DNA of 64,000 nucleotides from Asterias rubens (GCF_902459465.1 NC_047062.1:23999919-24063918); one strand, 5' to 3'; counted from the stretch's first letter, positions 10,316-22,369 are shown. Notes: generated by a model from the sequence alone, not told the origin. Program-made: numbers and translations.

Positions 10316-11258
10316 GTGCTTAAAAACTGGTGTTTTCATGGTCATAATCAGTAGACCGATTGCGCCCCGTGCCTCAGGTGACCAATAGTGGGTAAAATGT
10401 AAACAAACACGGCGTACTGCATATAAACGTACGTTAAGAAGACATGGTTACTGTTATAAGGTGATTAAGCTGCGGTTGCTTTGTGTTTTTGTGCTATGGG
10501 GTCGGTGCTTAAAAACTGGTGTTTTCTACGTGACCTATAGTGGGTAAAATGTAAACAAACACGGCGTACTGCATATAAAAGTGCGTTAAGAAGACATGGT
10601 TACTGTTATAAGGTGATTAAGCTGCGGTTGCTTTGTGTTTCTGTTTACTACTTACTCTCAATTTTTTGTTCAATAAACCCTCAATTCTCGAAATCACTTG
10701 AGAGTATTCCTGAGTTTGTTAGATGAGACCTTACCCGTGGCTGAACAATGCCAGTAATGGGTAAAACCAACAGTCCACCAACTAGGAAATTCCACGAGAA
10801 TGTTCACAGGATGTCATGTGTTTGGCACGGAAAGTGTGGTTTTACATAGCCCTCATTGCGATGATTTTGTTGCCATATTAAAAAATAAAACTCCTGAAGA
10901 AGTTGCAAATTTATTTTCACCCTCAAATTATTTGATTAGAAGGGGTATAGCTGTCAGCTAGAGTGCGGTCTCCCTTGGCCCAGCCCGACTTCACTCCGTG
11001 CACACAGCGTAAATTCCACGGCGCTTGAGCTCGCTCAAACCTCATTTACGTATTCTAACAATACTCTCAAATTAAACCTTTTTTTGTAGTACAATACTTA
11101 AAATATCAAACAGCAAAATGGGATTTAAATCAATATAACAACATTCAACTTTAGAAAAAGGGCTTCGTTTTTAGTACAAGTTTTCTCATGTCTTTATTTT
11201 GTAGCTATGATTTTCAATACCCACTATATAGCGCAATCGGTCTATCCCACATATTGAG

Positions 11259-11722
11259 GTGAAGCGCCCAAGTACCAAAATATCTTCACACATTTCTCCT
11301 ATTTTACACAATCTCCACTGGTTACCCATTCATTCCAGAATCCAATACAAGATCACCCTTCTGACATTCAAGGCTCTCCATGGACTATCCCCTACCTACA
11401 TACAGAACATGATTCGGCCCCATAGTGCCAGGCCGGGTCTGAGGTCATCTGGCAGCATGCTCTATTGTTCCTCTGACCCGTTTATCCAGCTATGGGGACA
11501 GGGCATTCAGTAACATTTCACCACGCCTCTGGAACTCTCTGCCTCAACATCTCATGGACACACATGACATCTCTCGATTCCAACATTCTCTTAAAACCCA
11601 TCTCTTCAGATTAGCCTTTGCAGTTATTGAGTGAAGGTTTCTTCTTTTTCTTTGACCAGCGCCTTTTTAATGTTCCACAGATTTAGTGAGCTTTAAAAAT
11701 GCTGTATTATTATTATTATTAC
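11259..11722 (+). pseudogene. LINE (CR1/L2-type) 3' tail, dead
   Basis: The translation contains the LHWLPI-x-YKI-LLTFKALHGLSPTYI block typical of the C-terminal part of CR1/L2-clade reverse transcriptase proteins. A frame change near 11510 is followed by PLWNSLPQHLMDTHDISRFQ and then SLKTHLF, the usual end of such proteins. The sequence finishes in a (TAT)n run at 11705-11722, like the simple-repeat 3' ends of this clade. Only about 130 codons remain and at least one frameshift is present, so it is a 5'-truncated dead copy. Confidence 0.8.
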
Positions 11723-12036
11723 AACATTGGAAACTCGTTTCTTATTTGTGTACAGAATAGTACCTTTCTTGTCTAAAGATGAAAAAGGGGGCCCTTCATA
11801 GTGACACAATGATTCATTTGTCTTAAGGTTCCATGTTGCAGGTAAAGGTATCACTCTCGCAAGACGCGCTTCAATTCTAGACGTGGTATTCACTTTGATG
11901 CACAAACTTCTCTCTCAAATTAGTTGTAATTTTTTATCAAGATGAGTTTTAATCAACACTTGGAAACGTTGTTTATTTATGTGGGATTACTTGAGTAATT
12001 CTAATTGACATGCCACCACTATCAGTCTAAGATACA

Positions 12037-12860
12037 CAGTGCCAAAAATGCTTCAAAACATTTGTACCTTACACTATTTGCTCCCCTCAATATTTCTACA
12101 TGAAAATGTGCGGTTAGTACATGCTGACCATGAATTAGGATGGTGTATACGGCAAATTTTTCCGCCGCTTTTCCACTGAAACATAATTGACATAACTACG
12201 GCAAGGGAGTGGACATGCTACCCCTTCAAAATTGGCGTATACTGCGTGTACAAACACACGCTGCAGTCAATAATAGAACAAACAATATATTTATCCAAAA
12301 ATTGGCCCGGAGAAATAAATCTTTCAGCCAAACTCTCAAATAATCCTGGAACCAAAAATGCTAGAGATATGCAGTTTGTACCTGAGTCATCCTGGCATGT
12401 CCCTGCGTCCGATATCCAAAGGTTTAGGGCGACTTCCACACTTCTTGATAGCGAAAAGGACAAGTAAGCGGGGTTGCTTAGAAACGATCTCAACATCCTC
12501 CCCTAAGGGAGTTTTGTGCACAGAGCTGTCGGACAGAAAAACAAAATGGGTTAATTCGATCCCAGTGTCATGCTCAATTTTAACAATTTTACCATCATCG
12601 GATTGCCATTTTCAAGGGCTTTCTTCTCGTATAACACTTAGTGCTATGACGATTTTTAAGGCGGGGCCAGCGGCAAGGGAGTGGACATGCTACCCCCTTC
12701 AAAATTGGCGTACACTGCGTGTACAAACACACGGCGCAGTCTACCAGGGCTAGGCGCAGTCAAGAATGGAACAACAAGCATATTCATTCAAAAAATTGGC
12801 CCGGAGAAATCAATCTTACAGCCAAACTCTGAAATAACTCTGGAACTAAAAAAAAATATA
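12037..12860. repeat. Mixed repeat: GGCGGCC-family piece plus two 471-bp-family units
   Basis: Positions 12037-12190 match the family at 8163-9610 and the 23040 region (CCTTACACTATTTGCTCCCC). Positions 12235-12690 and 12690-12860 are diverged copies of the unit repeated at 6151-7527 (GGCCCGGAGAAAT, TTGTACCTGAGTCATCCTGG). A small duplication of ~45 bp (CAAGGACTTG...CCAAAGGAAC) follows at 13022-13095. No gene is supported. Confidence 0.7.
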
Positions 12861-13159
12861 AAAAGCGACAATTGCCATGCCCTCGTGTATAAAAACATAA
12901 TGGCGTCGCAGGCCCAATGCAGCACAGCACTTGCGCCCTTCAGCATCTGTGCCCATCCCAGCATCTGCACCAATCCCAGCATCTATTGGTGAGACCAGGA
13001 AATTGTGTATCTGGTGCGCCAAAGCAAGGACTTGCTCTATGGCCAAAGGAACAGAGAAAACAAGGACTTGTTTTGTGACCAAAGGAACTGAGAAAGTAGA
13101 TTTTAAAGGGGCGTTATCCAACAAAATAAGTGTATTAATAGATACTTGTTCGTGATAAC

Positions 13160-13659
13160 TTACCAAAGACCAAGTTTGATATTGAAATAAGGACTTTAAA
13201 TCATTCGGCCATCACTATCCTGTCCTCTTTAGTTGCCTTTCTGTCCGAGATTTTGTCTTTGTTTCCTCGTCACTCAAATGTACAGGTTTTACGGGGAATA
13301 CCATAACAGTCAACCCACGGGCCGGTCCAGGGAGACTACAAACAAACTAGTGTCGGCACTGAAGGCTTTGTCTTAACTGGGAAGCTACCTCGAGAGCATT
13401 CATCCGAAGTACGGTTTAAGATGACCTAGTTCTATTGTAGTAGATTACTTCGCCATTCTCTGTATGACGAACCATGAATGTTGTTTTGTTAAGAATAGCA
13501 TTACTGCACAGCCATTTGGTGTTAGAGATGTATGTATACCCCCCCCCCCCACACCCTCCTCATGTGTCTCCATCGTGTTCTGGGAACTCAGGAATGAACT
13601 CTTTCGAGGATTTTAGAGAGTTGGTATTTGTGCACAACATGGAAATAGTTTACAAATAC
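13160..13659. other. Intergenic stretch, no gene seen
   Basis: Unique-looking DNA with a poly-C run near 13540. No reading frame, splice-flanked exon or structured RNA could be supported. Confidence 0.4.
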
Positions 13660-13810
13660 TGACTGCTTCGAGTGCCATGGTTAAAACGATGACTCCCGAG
13701 GTGATCCCCGGAGCGTTCATTTTCCCGAGGCGAAGCCGAGGGAAAATAGAACGCTACGGGGATCACCAAGGGAGTCATAGTTTTAACCATTGCACGAGTA
13801 AAAGCAGTCA
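13660..13810. mobile_element. 150-bp foldback MITE
   Basis: TGACTGCTT at the left pairs with AAGCAGTCA at the right, and the arms stay largely complementary inward (GGTTAAAACGATGACTCCC against GGGAGTCATAGTTTTAACC) to a loop around GAGGCGAAGCCGAGGG. AATACT and AATATT flank it as a possible imperfect target duplication. No coding content. Confidence 0.8.
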
Positions 13811-13867
13811 ATATTTGTTTTATAACACCCCAGACATTTCAGAGTGAAGACGAGCCATCTTCCTAAA

Positions 13868-14175
13868 AATATGCAGATGTTGATAATGCAGAAGAAGAGG
13901 TGAGATTAAGGATTATCATTGACAAGATGCTGTCAGAAATGCAAAGGCGTTTTGTTCAGAACAACGATGTTATCCATGCCTGCGTTGCATGCGACCCAGC
14001 TAACCCAGAATCAGATCACTTTCTTCGTCTTGCCGACATGGAACCTATGACTGCACAATTTCCAAACATTATCATATACCCCACTAACCTGGAGCATCAG
14101 GTAGCTGTGGCACGTCAAATATTTCTAAAAGATGCACCGGGTTCAATGGAGGAATGGAATGGTTGTTTAAATTGA
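13868..14175 (+). pseudogene. hAT-transposase-like fragment
   Basis: An open frame of about 100 codons, with no ATG at its head, reads DNAEEEVRLRIIIDKMLSEM then QRRFVQNNDVIHACVACDPANPE. This pattern, an amphipathic helix then RF and ACxACDP, resembles the region before the C-terminal dimerisation part of hAT-type transposases and of domesticated ZMYM/ZBED-like proteins. The frame ends at a stop and no upstream catalytic part is visible. It sits just after a foldback MITE. I consider it a transposase remnant, but the family call is by resemblance only. Confidence 0.35.
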
Positions 14176-14369
14176 AATCACCATTCCCTGACATCCTCCG
14201 CTTTCAACTGGTCTGTACCATCCCCGTTTAACACCGACCGACCCATCAATGTGGCCTCGCCGTAGAGCGCGACATGACAAATGAACTACTCCAACATCCC
14301 AACGAGTTTGGGAGCCATTCAACATTTCCAATGTTTTAAAGTTTCGAATCAGTGGGTGGGTGGGTCAAA

Positions 14370-14640
14370 AGCCTCTTTTTCAAAAAATTTATAATCGACA
14401 TTCACTTAAAAAAAAAAACGGCCGCCGGTGTATCGATTTTGACGCGAAAGTGCAATTTTGGCGAAAGTGCAATTATGGGGCAAAACAAAAATGGCCGCCG
14501 TTTTTGCCCCTGAAACCATAAACAGTCCATTTGACATAAATACAAATCTAAGAGACTGATTCAGCCCAAATTTTTCTACAAATTAAGGTTTTTTAAATAT
14601 TTCAAAATTCAATACGGATGCCACCTTGCATAAAAAATGG
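14370..14640. repeat. GGCGGCC-family repeat piece
   Basis: Contains GGCCGCCG, CGAAAGTGCAATT twice, AATGGCCGCCGTTTTTGCCC and GACTGATTCAGCCCAAATTT, which match units of the array at 8163-9610 and the piece at 23290-23420. It ends at a G run near 14640. Confidence 0.65.
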
Positions 14641-14667
14641 GGGGGGGGAGAAACAAATGGAGTTAAG

Positions 14668-15145
14668 CGGTACGCGGTTACAACCCTAAATTTGTTTTCA
14701 TTGGCAATCCCTCCCCGTCCAAGTTCCAAGTCCACTTGTAACAGGAGTTCGGTCTGGAAAACATTGAGCGAGGAATAGAAAAACAAGTCACCATAAAACG
14801 ACTGTCTCTCCCCATTGTCCACATTCCCAGTAATATGGGGGGGGGGGGCACTATAAGAACAAAAGTCTTGGTTCGCGTCAAATGTGAACAGTTGCTATGG
14901 TAATCGCCGGTTGCTACACAAAGACCGAATAACACTTCGACAAAGGGATCTTCTATTTTTGGTTGGGAAAATGGACGAACCCAAAGGCTAATCAACTTCA
15001 AGTACCTCGTAAAACGCACTACTGTCATTCGTGGTGACTCGTGTTCAATGAAAGTAGTCTTGAAAATCTTCAATGAAAGTAGTCTTAAAAATCATACCAA
15101 CAATTTCAACAAAAATCAACTTTCACAACGCTCCTATCTTTGAAG
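14668..15145 (+). promoter_or_regulatory. 5' flank of lectin 1
   Basis: This region is copied almost base for base at 33618-34076 upstream of the lectin fragment, so it travels with the gene. It probably includes the promoter and 5' UTR; I cannot place a TATA box or start site with confidence. At 15044-15093 a 25-bp segment (TTCAATGAAAGTAGTCTT plus 7 bp) is present twice in tandem, while the copy at 34003 has it once, so the doubling occurred after the duplication or was lost from the other copy. Confidence 0.45.
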
Positions 15146-15976
15146 ATGTCATTGCTTGGAATGATGGGGCTTCTTGGGTCGCTGATTCTAGTATTGTCCG
15201 AGAATTGCTCCCCCACCGCCGGATGTTGCCCCCCTATGTGGCAACGATGGGGTAACTCGTGTTATCGTCTCACCCCTGAAGGAGCACCATGGGAGTCATC
15301 CCGATCAACCTGTTGGGATATGGGAGGCAAGATGCTCGCCCCACGCTCGATCCAAGAAAATGATCTCCTTGTACGCATGAGACAACATCAGCCTGATTAT
15401 CGCGGAATTGAACATTTGTGGGTGGCTTGCAATGATATTGAACAGGAAGGGAACTGGAAGTGTGAGGAACGTGGTGATGGTGAGACGAATGGTGCAGAAT
15501 ACCTCAACATGTATAGCGGAGAGCCGAACGGGGGCACACGTGAGAACTGTCTCGCCATGCGGTACTTTGAAGACGGAGGCATAGTGCGTGATGGTGGAAT
15601 GTGGCATGATGTAGCCTGTTCTGACCCTAAGAAACATTACAAAGCTGTCTGCGTTCTTCGTCCCAAACAACCCCGTACATACTGTTCCTCGATCGGCAGC
15701 GACCAGCGTCTTAACACCTCATGTCTTGTAGATCACGTCACTGCAGAAGTTATCACTAAGAGCACGATGGAGTGTGCCTTTGCCTGCAGCAAGGAACCGA
15801 GATGTCGCTCCTTCAACATCAAACAGACCGAGAAGGCGGACACGAAGCTGTGTCAATTGAACAACGCAACCCGCTCAGAAGACCCCGCAAAGTTCAAGTC
15901 AACTGACTCGTTCTGTATCTACTCAGATTTGGCGACTCTTTATGATTTCAATGAGGATTTTCACAGAGAACTGTAA
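15146..15976 (+). CDS. Secreted C-type lectin with PAN/apple-like tail (lectin 1)
   Basis: Predicted 276-residue secreted lectin, uninterrupted by introns. The ATG at 15146 starts a hydrophobic signal peptide (about residues 1-19, MSLLGMMGLLGSLILVLS). A C-type lectin domain covers about residues 27-170: CCPPMW and GNSCY at the start, WVACND in the middle, EPN at 126-128 and WHD at 153-155 in place of the usual WND. EPN with W-x-D is the calcium and mannose-type sugar-binding signature of this family; binding itself is inferred. A cysteine-rich region of about residues 180-258 (ECAFACSKEPRCRSFNI pattern) resembles a PAN/apple module, a protein or sugar contact fold. An immune or agglutinating role is plausible but not shown. 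Paralogues lie at 25294 and 34077. An upstream noncoding exon cannot be excluded. Confidence 0.88.
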   Translation: MSLLGMMGLLGSLILVLSENCSPTAGCCPPMWQRWGNSCYRLTPEGAPWESSRSTCWDMGGKMLAPRSIQENDLLVRMRQHQPDYRGIEHLWVACNDIEQEGNWKCEERGDGETNGAEYLNMYSGEPNGGTRENCLAMRYFEDGGIVRDGGMWHDVACSDPKKHYKAVCVLRPKQPRTYCSSIGSDQRLNTSCLVDHVTAEVITKSTMECAFACSKEPRCRSFNIKQTEKADTKLCQLNNATRSEDPAKFKSTDSFCIYSDLATLYDFNEDFHREL

Positions 15977-16285
15977 TCGCAACTGCGATGGCACTTATGG
16001 AGGGAGTCGGCCTGCATACATGAGCTGTATGGTGTTTGCTTCATAAATTTGTTAACACTTTAAACTGACTTTCAAACTATTTGTTTTAACTCTTTTGTAA
16101 CATACAACAACAACAAAATTGTTTGACGCAATGGGACCAACAATCGATCACCTGGGTACCCTGACTTGGTAAGTTCTAAAATGTAATAATTATTGTGTTT
16201 TTACGAGCACCATTATTTATTTATTTTTGTTTATAAGCAAAGAAAAGCTAGCTCGAAGCAATGCTTGGCTGTACTTGCTATATGA
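15977..16285. other. 3' flank of lectin 1
   Basis: Probable 3' UTR and AT-rich downstream DNA. I could not choose a polyadenylation signal; no other gene is visible. Confidence 0.4.
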
Positions 16286-16289
16286 ACAT

Positions 16290-16815
16290 TAGGTAGGCAT
16301 TTGCCCCCTCGGGTGTACAAAACACTATGATCCCCATCACAACATGCAACAATATCGTTTGTTATACCTCGGTAGCAAACTGTGAAGTTTGGTTGGTCGA
16401 GAACCAATCATGTGACGCGCAACAAAAACGCATGTTACATGGCTCGACGGGGGCCGGGTAACATGAAAAGTGATGTACACCGGTGTTCATCACCTTGATC
16501 GTTCCCAGCGTTGGTCGATTTCGCGCTGTGTACAAAACAACCGCGGGTTCGAGGGAATTGTTTCTTGGTCGTCTGCTTATTAAACAATGAATAGTCCGTC
16601 GTAATAATGTTTGAAGATGGAAACAGAACTTCGAGAAGAGGAATAACAATTAAACAAATGTATAACAAAACAATTGTTGCACGCTGTGACGGGGTCCATG
16701 GGTTTTGTACACCCTCGAGGGAAAATTGCACCCTTTGGCTTCGCCTCGGGTGCCATTTTCCCCCTCGAGTGTACAAAACGCCATGGACCCCGTCACAGCA
16801 TGCAACAATTGTATA
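16290..16815. mobile_element. Two foldback MITE pieces, one complete
   Basis: Positions 16668-16813 form a long hairpin: CAATTGTTGCACGCTGTGAC and GGGGTCCATGG pair with their complements at the far end around a GGCTTCGCCTCGGG loop. Positions 16290-16365 carry a diverged right half of the same element (CCCCTCGGGTGTACAAAAC, then CATGCAACAAT). The GCTTCGCCTCGG loop resembles that of the foldback at 13660, so they may be relatives. Confidence 0.75.
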
Positions 16816-19188
16816 ATGATTAGTTGTTAGAACAACCAAAGAGGTAACGTAGAAGAGCAAATTTTACTACTATATTTATATAATTCGTGTCTTTATTCGG
16901 TACAAAAAGGACATGTATATTAAAGCCTAGGACATTATAATCACAATCACAGAATTCAATAAATAATGAATAGCAATGTATACACAAACAAAAAACAACG
17001 AAAAACAAACAACACAAACAAACACCCCAACAATCATCAAACAAACAAATATGATTGCTTATTACTTACTTATTTGTTAAGTTTTTTTAAAATGTATATT
17101 GCTTTTTATATGAGATCTATGGAGGTGGGGAATAGAACAAGAAACTCGGTCAAATTCTGTAGAACATAGAAATACATAACTCTTATTTATACGTCTATAT
17201 CATTTTGCCATGAATCTGGTGTGTTTGATTATAGTGTTTGGTTTTGTATAGGCAGTAATAAAGGCTAATTCATGTATGGCGTCATGGCCGCTTTTGATCG
17301 GTATAATAGGTGGTGCTTCTTTTCATACCACAATAGCGTTCAATAAAGTCCGTAATTATATCAAGGCTGTGATTTTTCTTTTAAAGTATTTCAGACGAAA
17401 ATATCTCTCTGCGGGATTGGTAATGGTAAAACTTCAGATTATTGCCAATTAAAAGTCTTACTGCTAATTTTAGGGCAAGTAGTCGGCCAGGTTACACGTC
17501 GCGTTGTTCTATTTTGTACCCGATATAAACAGTCATTCGATTTCACTTAATGCTCAAGCAATAATTGTTCTTTTGTGCCACATGTAATAACAAATAAAAT
17601 AACACAGCATTAGTTTTTCAAATGATTTTTTTTTCTTTCGAGAAAACATAGAATTACATTACTTTTGGCCTATGTTTTGCTAGGGATCTATTGGCACTTA
17701 AGGATTATAATGGCTTAATTTGGTCGTGCCATTCAAAATAAGCATGCAACGGTGATCTTTAAGGGCCTTCTCTAACCATTTTTCCTTGTGAAATATTTCC
17801 CTAGTGAAGGAAGCCATATATGAGAAAAACTCTAAAAACCTATCTTTAAATTAACCCCAAAACAAAACAGAACGATCAGCTGATTTCGGTTGTTACATCC
17901 AAAATTACAACCATGTATAAATGCTGCAAAGTGGGTATGTATTTTTCAATATTACTCCTGACTCACAACACTGATTTAGCCACAGAAAATGGTTTAATGA
18001 CACACAGCGTGAACAGTGTGTGCGACTATTTTGTCAGCTCTAAACAATTCTCTAAAATAGGCCTCCCTTTAGTTTGACTACGTGAATTTGCTGTTTCAAA
18101 CACAATCAGTTCTTTGTGTTATTATTACGAATGTTAATAAACGAATAGCGAACGTGTATCAATTCTGCAAGTTTGTTGTTTGTTGTGTCTTTTTTGTTAG
18201 TTCGTTTGTTTCTTTGCTTGTTTTTATTTTTATCAATTTAAAAAACAAAAAGTAGTAAATGGCCTGATGTTTCAAACCTAGCACTGAGAGTCTTTCTCGA
18301 AGGCTAAACAAACAAGACAGATAACTAGTGTGCAACATAAGCAGCTAAGTGGAAAAAAATAGGCCTACACGAATGAGAGGGGGGGGGGCGGGGGGGGGGG
18401 CGTTGGTCTGACCCATTTCCGGGTTAGGATAACCCAAAAATATTTAGACTCGGATTCTGCGTCAGTTTGACCCATTTCTTTGTCATTTTGACTCGGATAC
18501 CCGGTCAAACTGACCCAGAATTGGGCCACGCCCCACGTACTCTGAGCGCATATCTTTATTATCTTTGGGAGATATTCAGTTAGATGAATCAAAACTAGTT
18601 TACTTACGCATGACCAGTCGTTCGCAGGTAAATTTTCAATGGTTACCTGGCAGAGAGTTTACAGACTCAATGTCATTGCTCTACTTCCAACGAGTTCTGC
18701 GCTTTGCGATCAACATGATTCGTTTACAGGGTAAGCGCAGATTGTACGCGCTATATAGCTAGCTGATATACTAGCTGTGTAGCTGTGTGGTCGAAGGGTG
18801 TCTAGTTTTTCATTGTGTGATGGACTGTGTGTTTTTTCCCGCGAGTTGTGTTTTGATAAGAGAATGCAGTTTGCTGAAGGTTACCCATCCAACCAAACTG
18901 TTGATGTTTGCGCTTCTTTTGATGTTTTTCGAAGCCAGTTTGATCAATATCGTGGGTTGTCATGGCGATGCCTATTTTAGAAAAAAATAATTAAAAACGT
19001 CATCTGTTGAGGCCTGCATACATGTAACCTCGAAAGGCGAGTTGAATTATTATTATGTTGGTATCTCAGTTTCCTTTTTCCCCCTTAAAATAAAATAAGT
19101 CAACTTCAAGCTCGGGTTATGTATCGTTTTTCCTCGACGTTTAATATTGTATTAACTCATAGGAAACGATATAAGTCATCTGTGAAGT
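16816..19188. other. Long gene-free stretch
   Basis: AT-rich DNA with CAAACAAA-rich simple sequence (16985-17050, and again near 18180-18250 on the other strand). A G-rich block lies at 18380-18401, and a weakly GACCC-rich piece at 18405-18530 recalls the foldback at 1001-1518. No exon with known protein similarity was recognised. Its absence from the copied block at 33.6-35 kb is discussed among the findings. Confidence 0.4.
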
Positions 19189-19574
19189 TTAAAGGCAGTG
19201 GACACTATTGGTAATTCTCAAAGACTAGCCTTCATAGTTGGTGTATCTCAACATATACATAAAATAACAAACCTGTGAAAATTTGAGCTCAATCGGTCAT
19301 CGAACTTATGAGATATGAATGAAAGAAAAAACACCCTTGTCACACGAAGGTGTGTGCGTTTAGATGGTTGATTTCGAGACCTCAAGTTCTAAATCTGAGG
19401 TCTCGAAATCAAATTCGTGGAAAATAACTTCTTTCTCGGAAAGTATGGCACTTCAGAGGGTGCCGTTTCTCACAATGTTTTATACCATCAATCTCTCCCT
19501 ATTACTTGTCACAAAGAAAGGTTTTATGCTAATAATTATTTTGAGTAATTACCAATAGTGTCCACTGCCTTTAA
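19189..19574. mobile_element. Complete MITE family A copy
   Basis: TTAAAGGCAGTGGACACTAT opens it and ATAGTGTCCACTGCCTTTAA closes it, with TTAA at both edges. The centre is a strong hairpin of GATTTCGAGACCTCA and its complement. No coding capacity. Its right half is copied at 34337-34474 as part of the segmental duplication. Confidence 0.88.
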
Positions 19575-20302
19575 GCTGATAACATCGTCTACTTGTTTTA
19601 GAAAACAGCAAATGTCAAGATCACACGAAAATCAAATCCATCCACGTTTAGCGATGTGGCGGCGAGTACACAACGTGTCTATGACCGTATCATTCGCGAA
19701 CGGACATCAGCCTACGAATATCTCAGAAACGATTCATGCATGAACCGTTTCTCATAATTCAAATGTTTTGGGGTAAACATTTTCAAAACAATTTTACTTA
19801 AAAGAGAACCAACACTCAATAATTATACTACACAATACGTCAATGATTATACACCGCTAAAATTGAGGTCGAAGATGGATAATTTAGAATAATAACCACA
19901 CATGCTTTAACTGGCTGATAGTTCTGAAACATGAACTATAATTGCTTGATATTAAGAAAATGCATCGGCGGGCGTTTTTTTTTTCTTCGTTAGACTGAGT
20001 CTGTCACAGTGATAGATTGACTGTGTTTTCCCTGCTATGGGTTGAGTTTTGAGAAAAGAGAAAGCAATTTGCTGACAGTTAACCGAAACAATGGTGGCAC
20101 ATACGCACACATGACACATCACTGCAATCAACAGGGAGTTGCAGAGTCTCAGGATAAATGTGGATGCCCTCACCATTAACGGTGGAATAACATTTATAAA
20201 GCAGGTTCATTTGTAACAGTTTTTTTTTAACTTTTGTGGTATTTAAAGGCAACCTTTCTTGAAATCGGTTTCACCTTTAAAAATAAAATCTTTTAAAAAT
20301 CT
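19575..20302. other. Flank shared with the 34.5-35.07 kb block
   Basis: From 19575 to about 20110 this stretch is nearly identical to 34475-35040, including short frames that are therefore repeated without being genes. It holds a poly-T run near 19976 and no recognised exon. Confidence 0.55.
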
Positions 20303-20626
20303 TTTTAAAGGCAGTGGACACTATTGGTCATTACTAATAAATAATTGTCAGCATAAAACTTCACTTGGTAACGAGTAATGAGGAGATGTTGATAGTATAA
20401 AACATTGTGAGAAACGGCTCCCTCTGAAGTGACAAAGTTTTCGAGAAAGAAGTAATTTTACACAAATTTGATTTCGAGACCGCAAGTTTAGAATTTGAGG
20501 TCTCGAAATCAAGCATCTGAAAGCACACAACTCCATGTGACAAGGGCGTTATTTTATGCATGTGTTGAGATACACCAAGTGAGAAGACTGGATTTTGGCA
20601 ATTACCAATAATGTCCACTGTCTTTA
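20303..20626. mobile_element. MITE family A copy
   Basis: AAAGGCAGTGGACACTATTGG at the left (after TTTT), the central GATTTCGAGACC hairpin, and ACCAATAATGTCCACTGTC at the right. Both ends are slightly degraded relative to the copy at 19189, and a ~60-bp piece near 20545 is missing. Confidence 0.8.
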
Positions 20627-21639
20627 TAGATATCTTTTCTGGAGAACAAAGTAAGAATCGGGTGTACGATCCCAGCCGAAAAGAGGAGGATGTAGATTTA
20701 GTTTTCTATCCCTTTGTTCAAACCAATCGGTTAAGTTACCTTCATGGTTAGATTAGATACGTTTTCCCCTTGCTACGCAAACAAAGCAAAAACGAGAAGT
20801 GGTCAATTATGTTGTCCCTTGAAACTGAAACATGACCAAAAAAAGTGCGATATATTGCTGACGAAATGGGGGATTTATCCATTGATTTTGAATTGCTTTA
20901 ACCTAGAAAAGTAAGATTGATTCGTAAAATCTAGAACATGTTTTTGCACAATTTGGAGGAAATGTTTCTATAGCAGTTTTCGGACTATAGGCCTACTGAG
21001 AATTTTAAGCTGTAAGTTTGAGAAATACCCCAAAATGCATGTTAAAAATGAACCTGATTTGATAGGTTTTCTCGGTCAATTTCGGAAAATGAGCAGCTTA
21101 ATGAAAATGAGCAATTTAATTTTTGTTATCCATTATTTTTCGGGGACCATGGTTAACTGACGAAGACCTGATATTGTATTGTGTTTGAATGGGTTTAAAA
21201 ATGTTTTTCTTGGTTTGTTTTGTAAGTATTTTGCCAACCACAATCTGTTTGCGTGTCAGACAGCTTGGCTTATTATGTTCAAGTGCCAACAAAATGAACC
21301 GCATGCCCTTAACATTCGTAAGGAAACAAAAAATAAACCTAGCGTTTTTTAGATTGCACAAATTCCAGAATTGACTGTCCCAAAATAAAATTGAATGACA
21401 CGCCTCACAGAAACATCGACGAATTTGAATACAGCTTCATTAAATTGAATGATTATTTTGTTAAATCAAATAACGCAAAAGTACATTTTGACTATAGTCT
21501 TAAACATAAATCGAATGACCCTTTTCAGTAGCATTCATTTTCGCGCGAAATTGATTAGGCTGGTGGTTAATTTAGCTGCTCATTTCCCGAAATTAATCGA
21601 GAATAAACAATCAAAATTATTGCTCTGACATGGAATTAA
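20627..21639. other. Gene-free stretch
   Basis: AT-rich DNA. Overlapping frames on the two strands at about 21116-21374 have no recognisable domain and lack splice-supported extension. Nothing further is supported. Confidence 0.4.
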
Positions 21640-22369
21640 ACGTAAATGAGGTTTGAGCGAGCTCACGCACCGTGAATTTTACGCTGTGTGACAGCTATAC
21701 CCCTTGTAATCAAATAATTTGAGGGTGAAAATAAATCAAATTTGCAGCTTCTTCAGGAGATTTTTATTGAAAATATTGGCAACCATATCATTACAATGAG
21801 GGCATTGTAAAACCACACTTTCCGTGCCAAACACATGACATCCTGTGAACATTCTCGTGTAATTTCCTAGTTGGTGGACTGTTGGTTTTACCCATTACTG
21901 GCATTGTTCAGCCACGGGTAAGGTCTCATCTTACAAACTCAGGAATACTCTCAAGTGATTTCGAGAATTGAGGGTTTATTTAACAAAAAATTGAGAGTAA
22001 ATAGTAAACAGAAATACAAAGCAACCGCAGCTTAATCACCTTATAACAGTAACCATGTCTTCTTAACGCACGTTTATATGCAGTACGCCGTGTTTGTTTA
22101 CATTTTACCCACTATAGGTCACGTGAGGCACGGGGCGCAATCGGTCTATTGATTATGACCATGAAAACACCAGTTTTTTAAGCACCAACCCCCATAGCAC
22201 AAAAACATAAAGCAACCGCAGCTTAATCACCTTTTAACAGTAACCATGTCTACGCACGTTTATATGCAGTACGCCGTGTTTGTTTACATTTTACCCACTA
22301 TTGGTCACCTGAGGCACGGGCGCAATCGGTCTATTGATTATGACCATGAAAACACCAGTTTTTAAGCAC

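Larger units (their letters stand above)
9610..11060 (+). mobile_element. 1.4-kb composite SINE-bearing repeat, arm 1
   Basis: The whole block recurs in inverted orientation at 21640-23060. In order it holds a TAAATAAA microsatellite, a tRNA-like SINE read on the minus strand, a GC-rich block with a 72-residue frame (10015-10230) also present in the other arm, a second tRNA-like head, two direct copies of a ~190-bp segment (10313 and 10503, containing CAAACACGGCGTACTGCATA), and a tail ending at a CTCAAACCTCATTTACGT block. I see no transposase or reverse transcriptase. It may be several elements duplicated as one unit. Confidence 0.75.

Noticed and set aside
15140-15145. Starting lectin 1 two codons earlier at TTG
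   Set aside because: Eukaryotic translation seldom starts at TTG; the ATG at 15146 gives a normal signal peptide, and the copy at 34077 has its ATG at the same place.
19558-19743. A 61-codon frame perfectly repeated at 34455
   Set aside because: It is repeated because the whole segment is duplicated, and it begins inside a MITE end.
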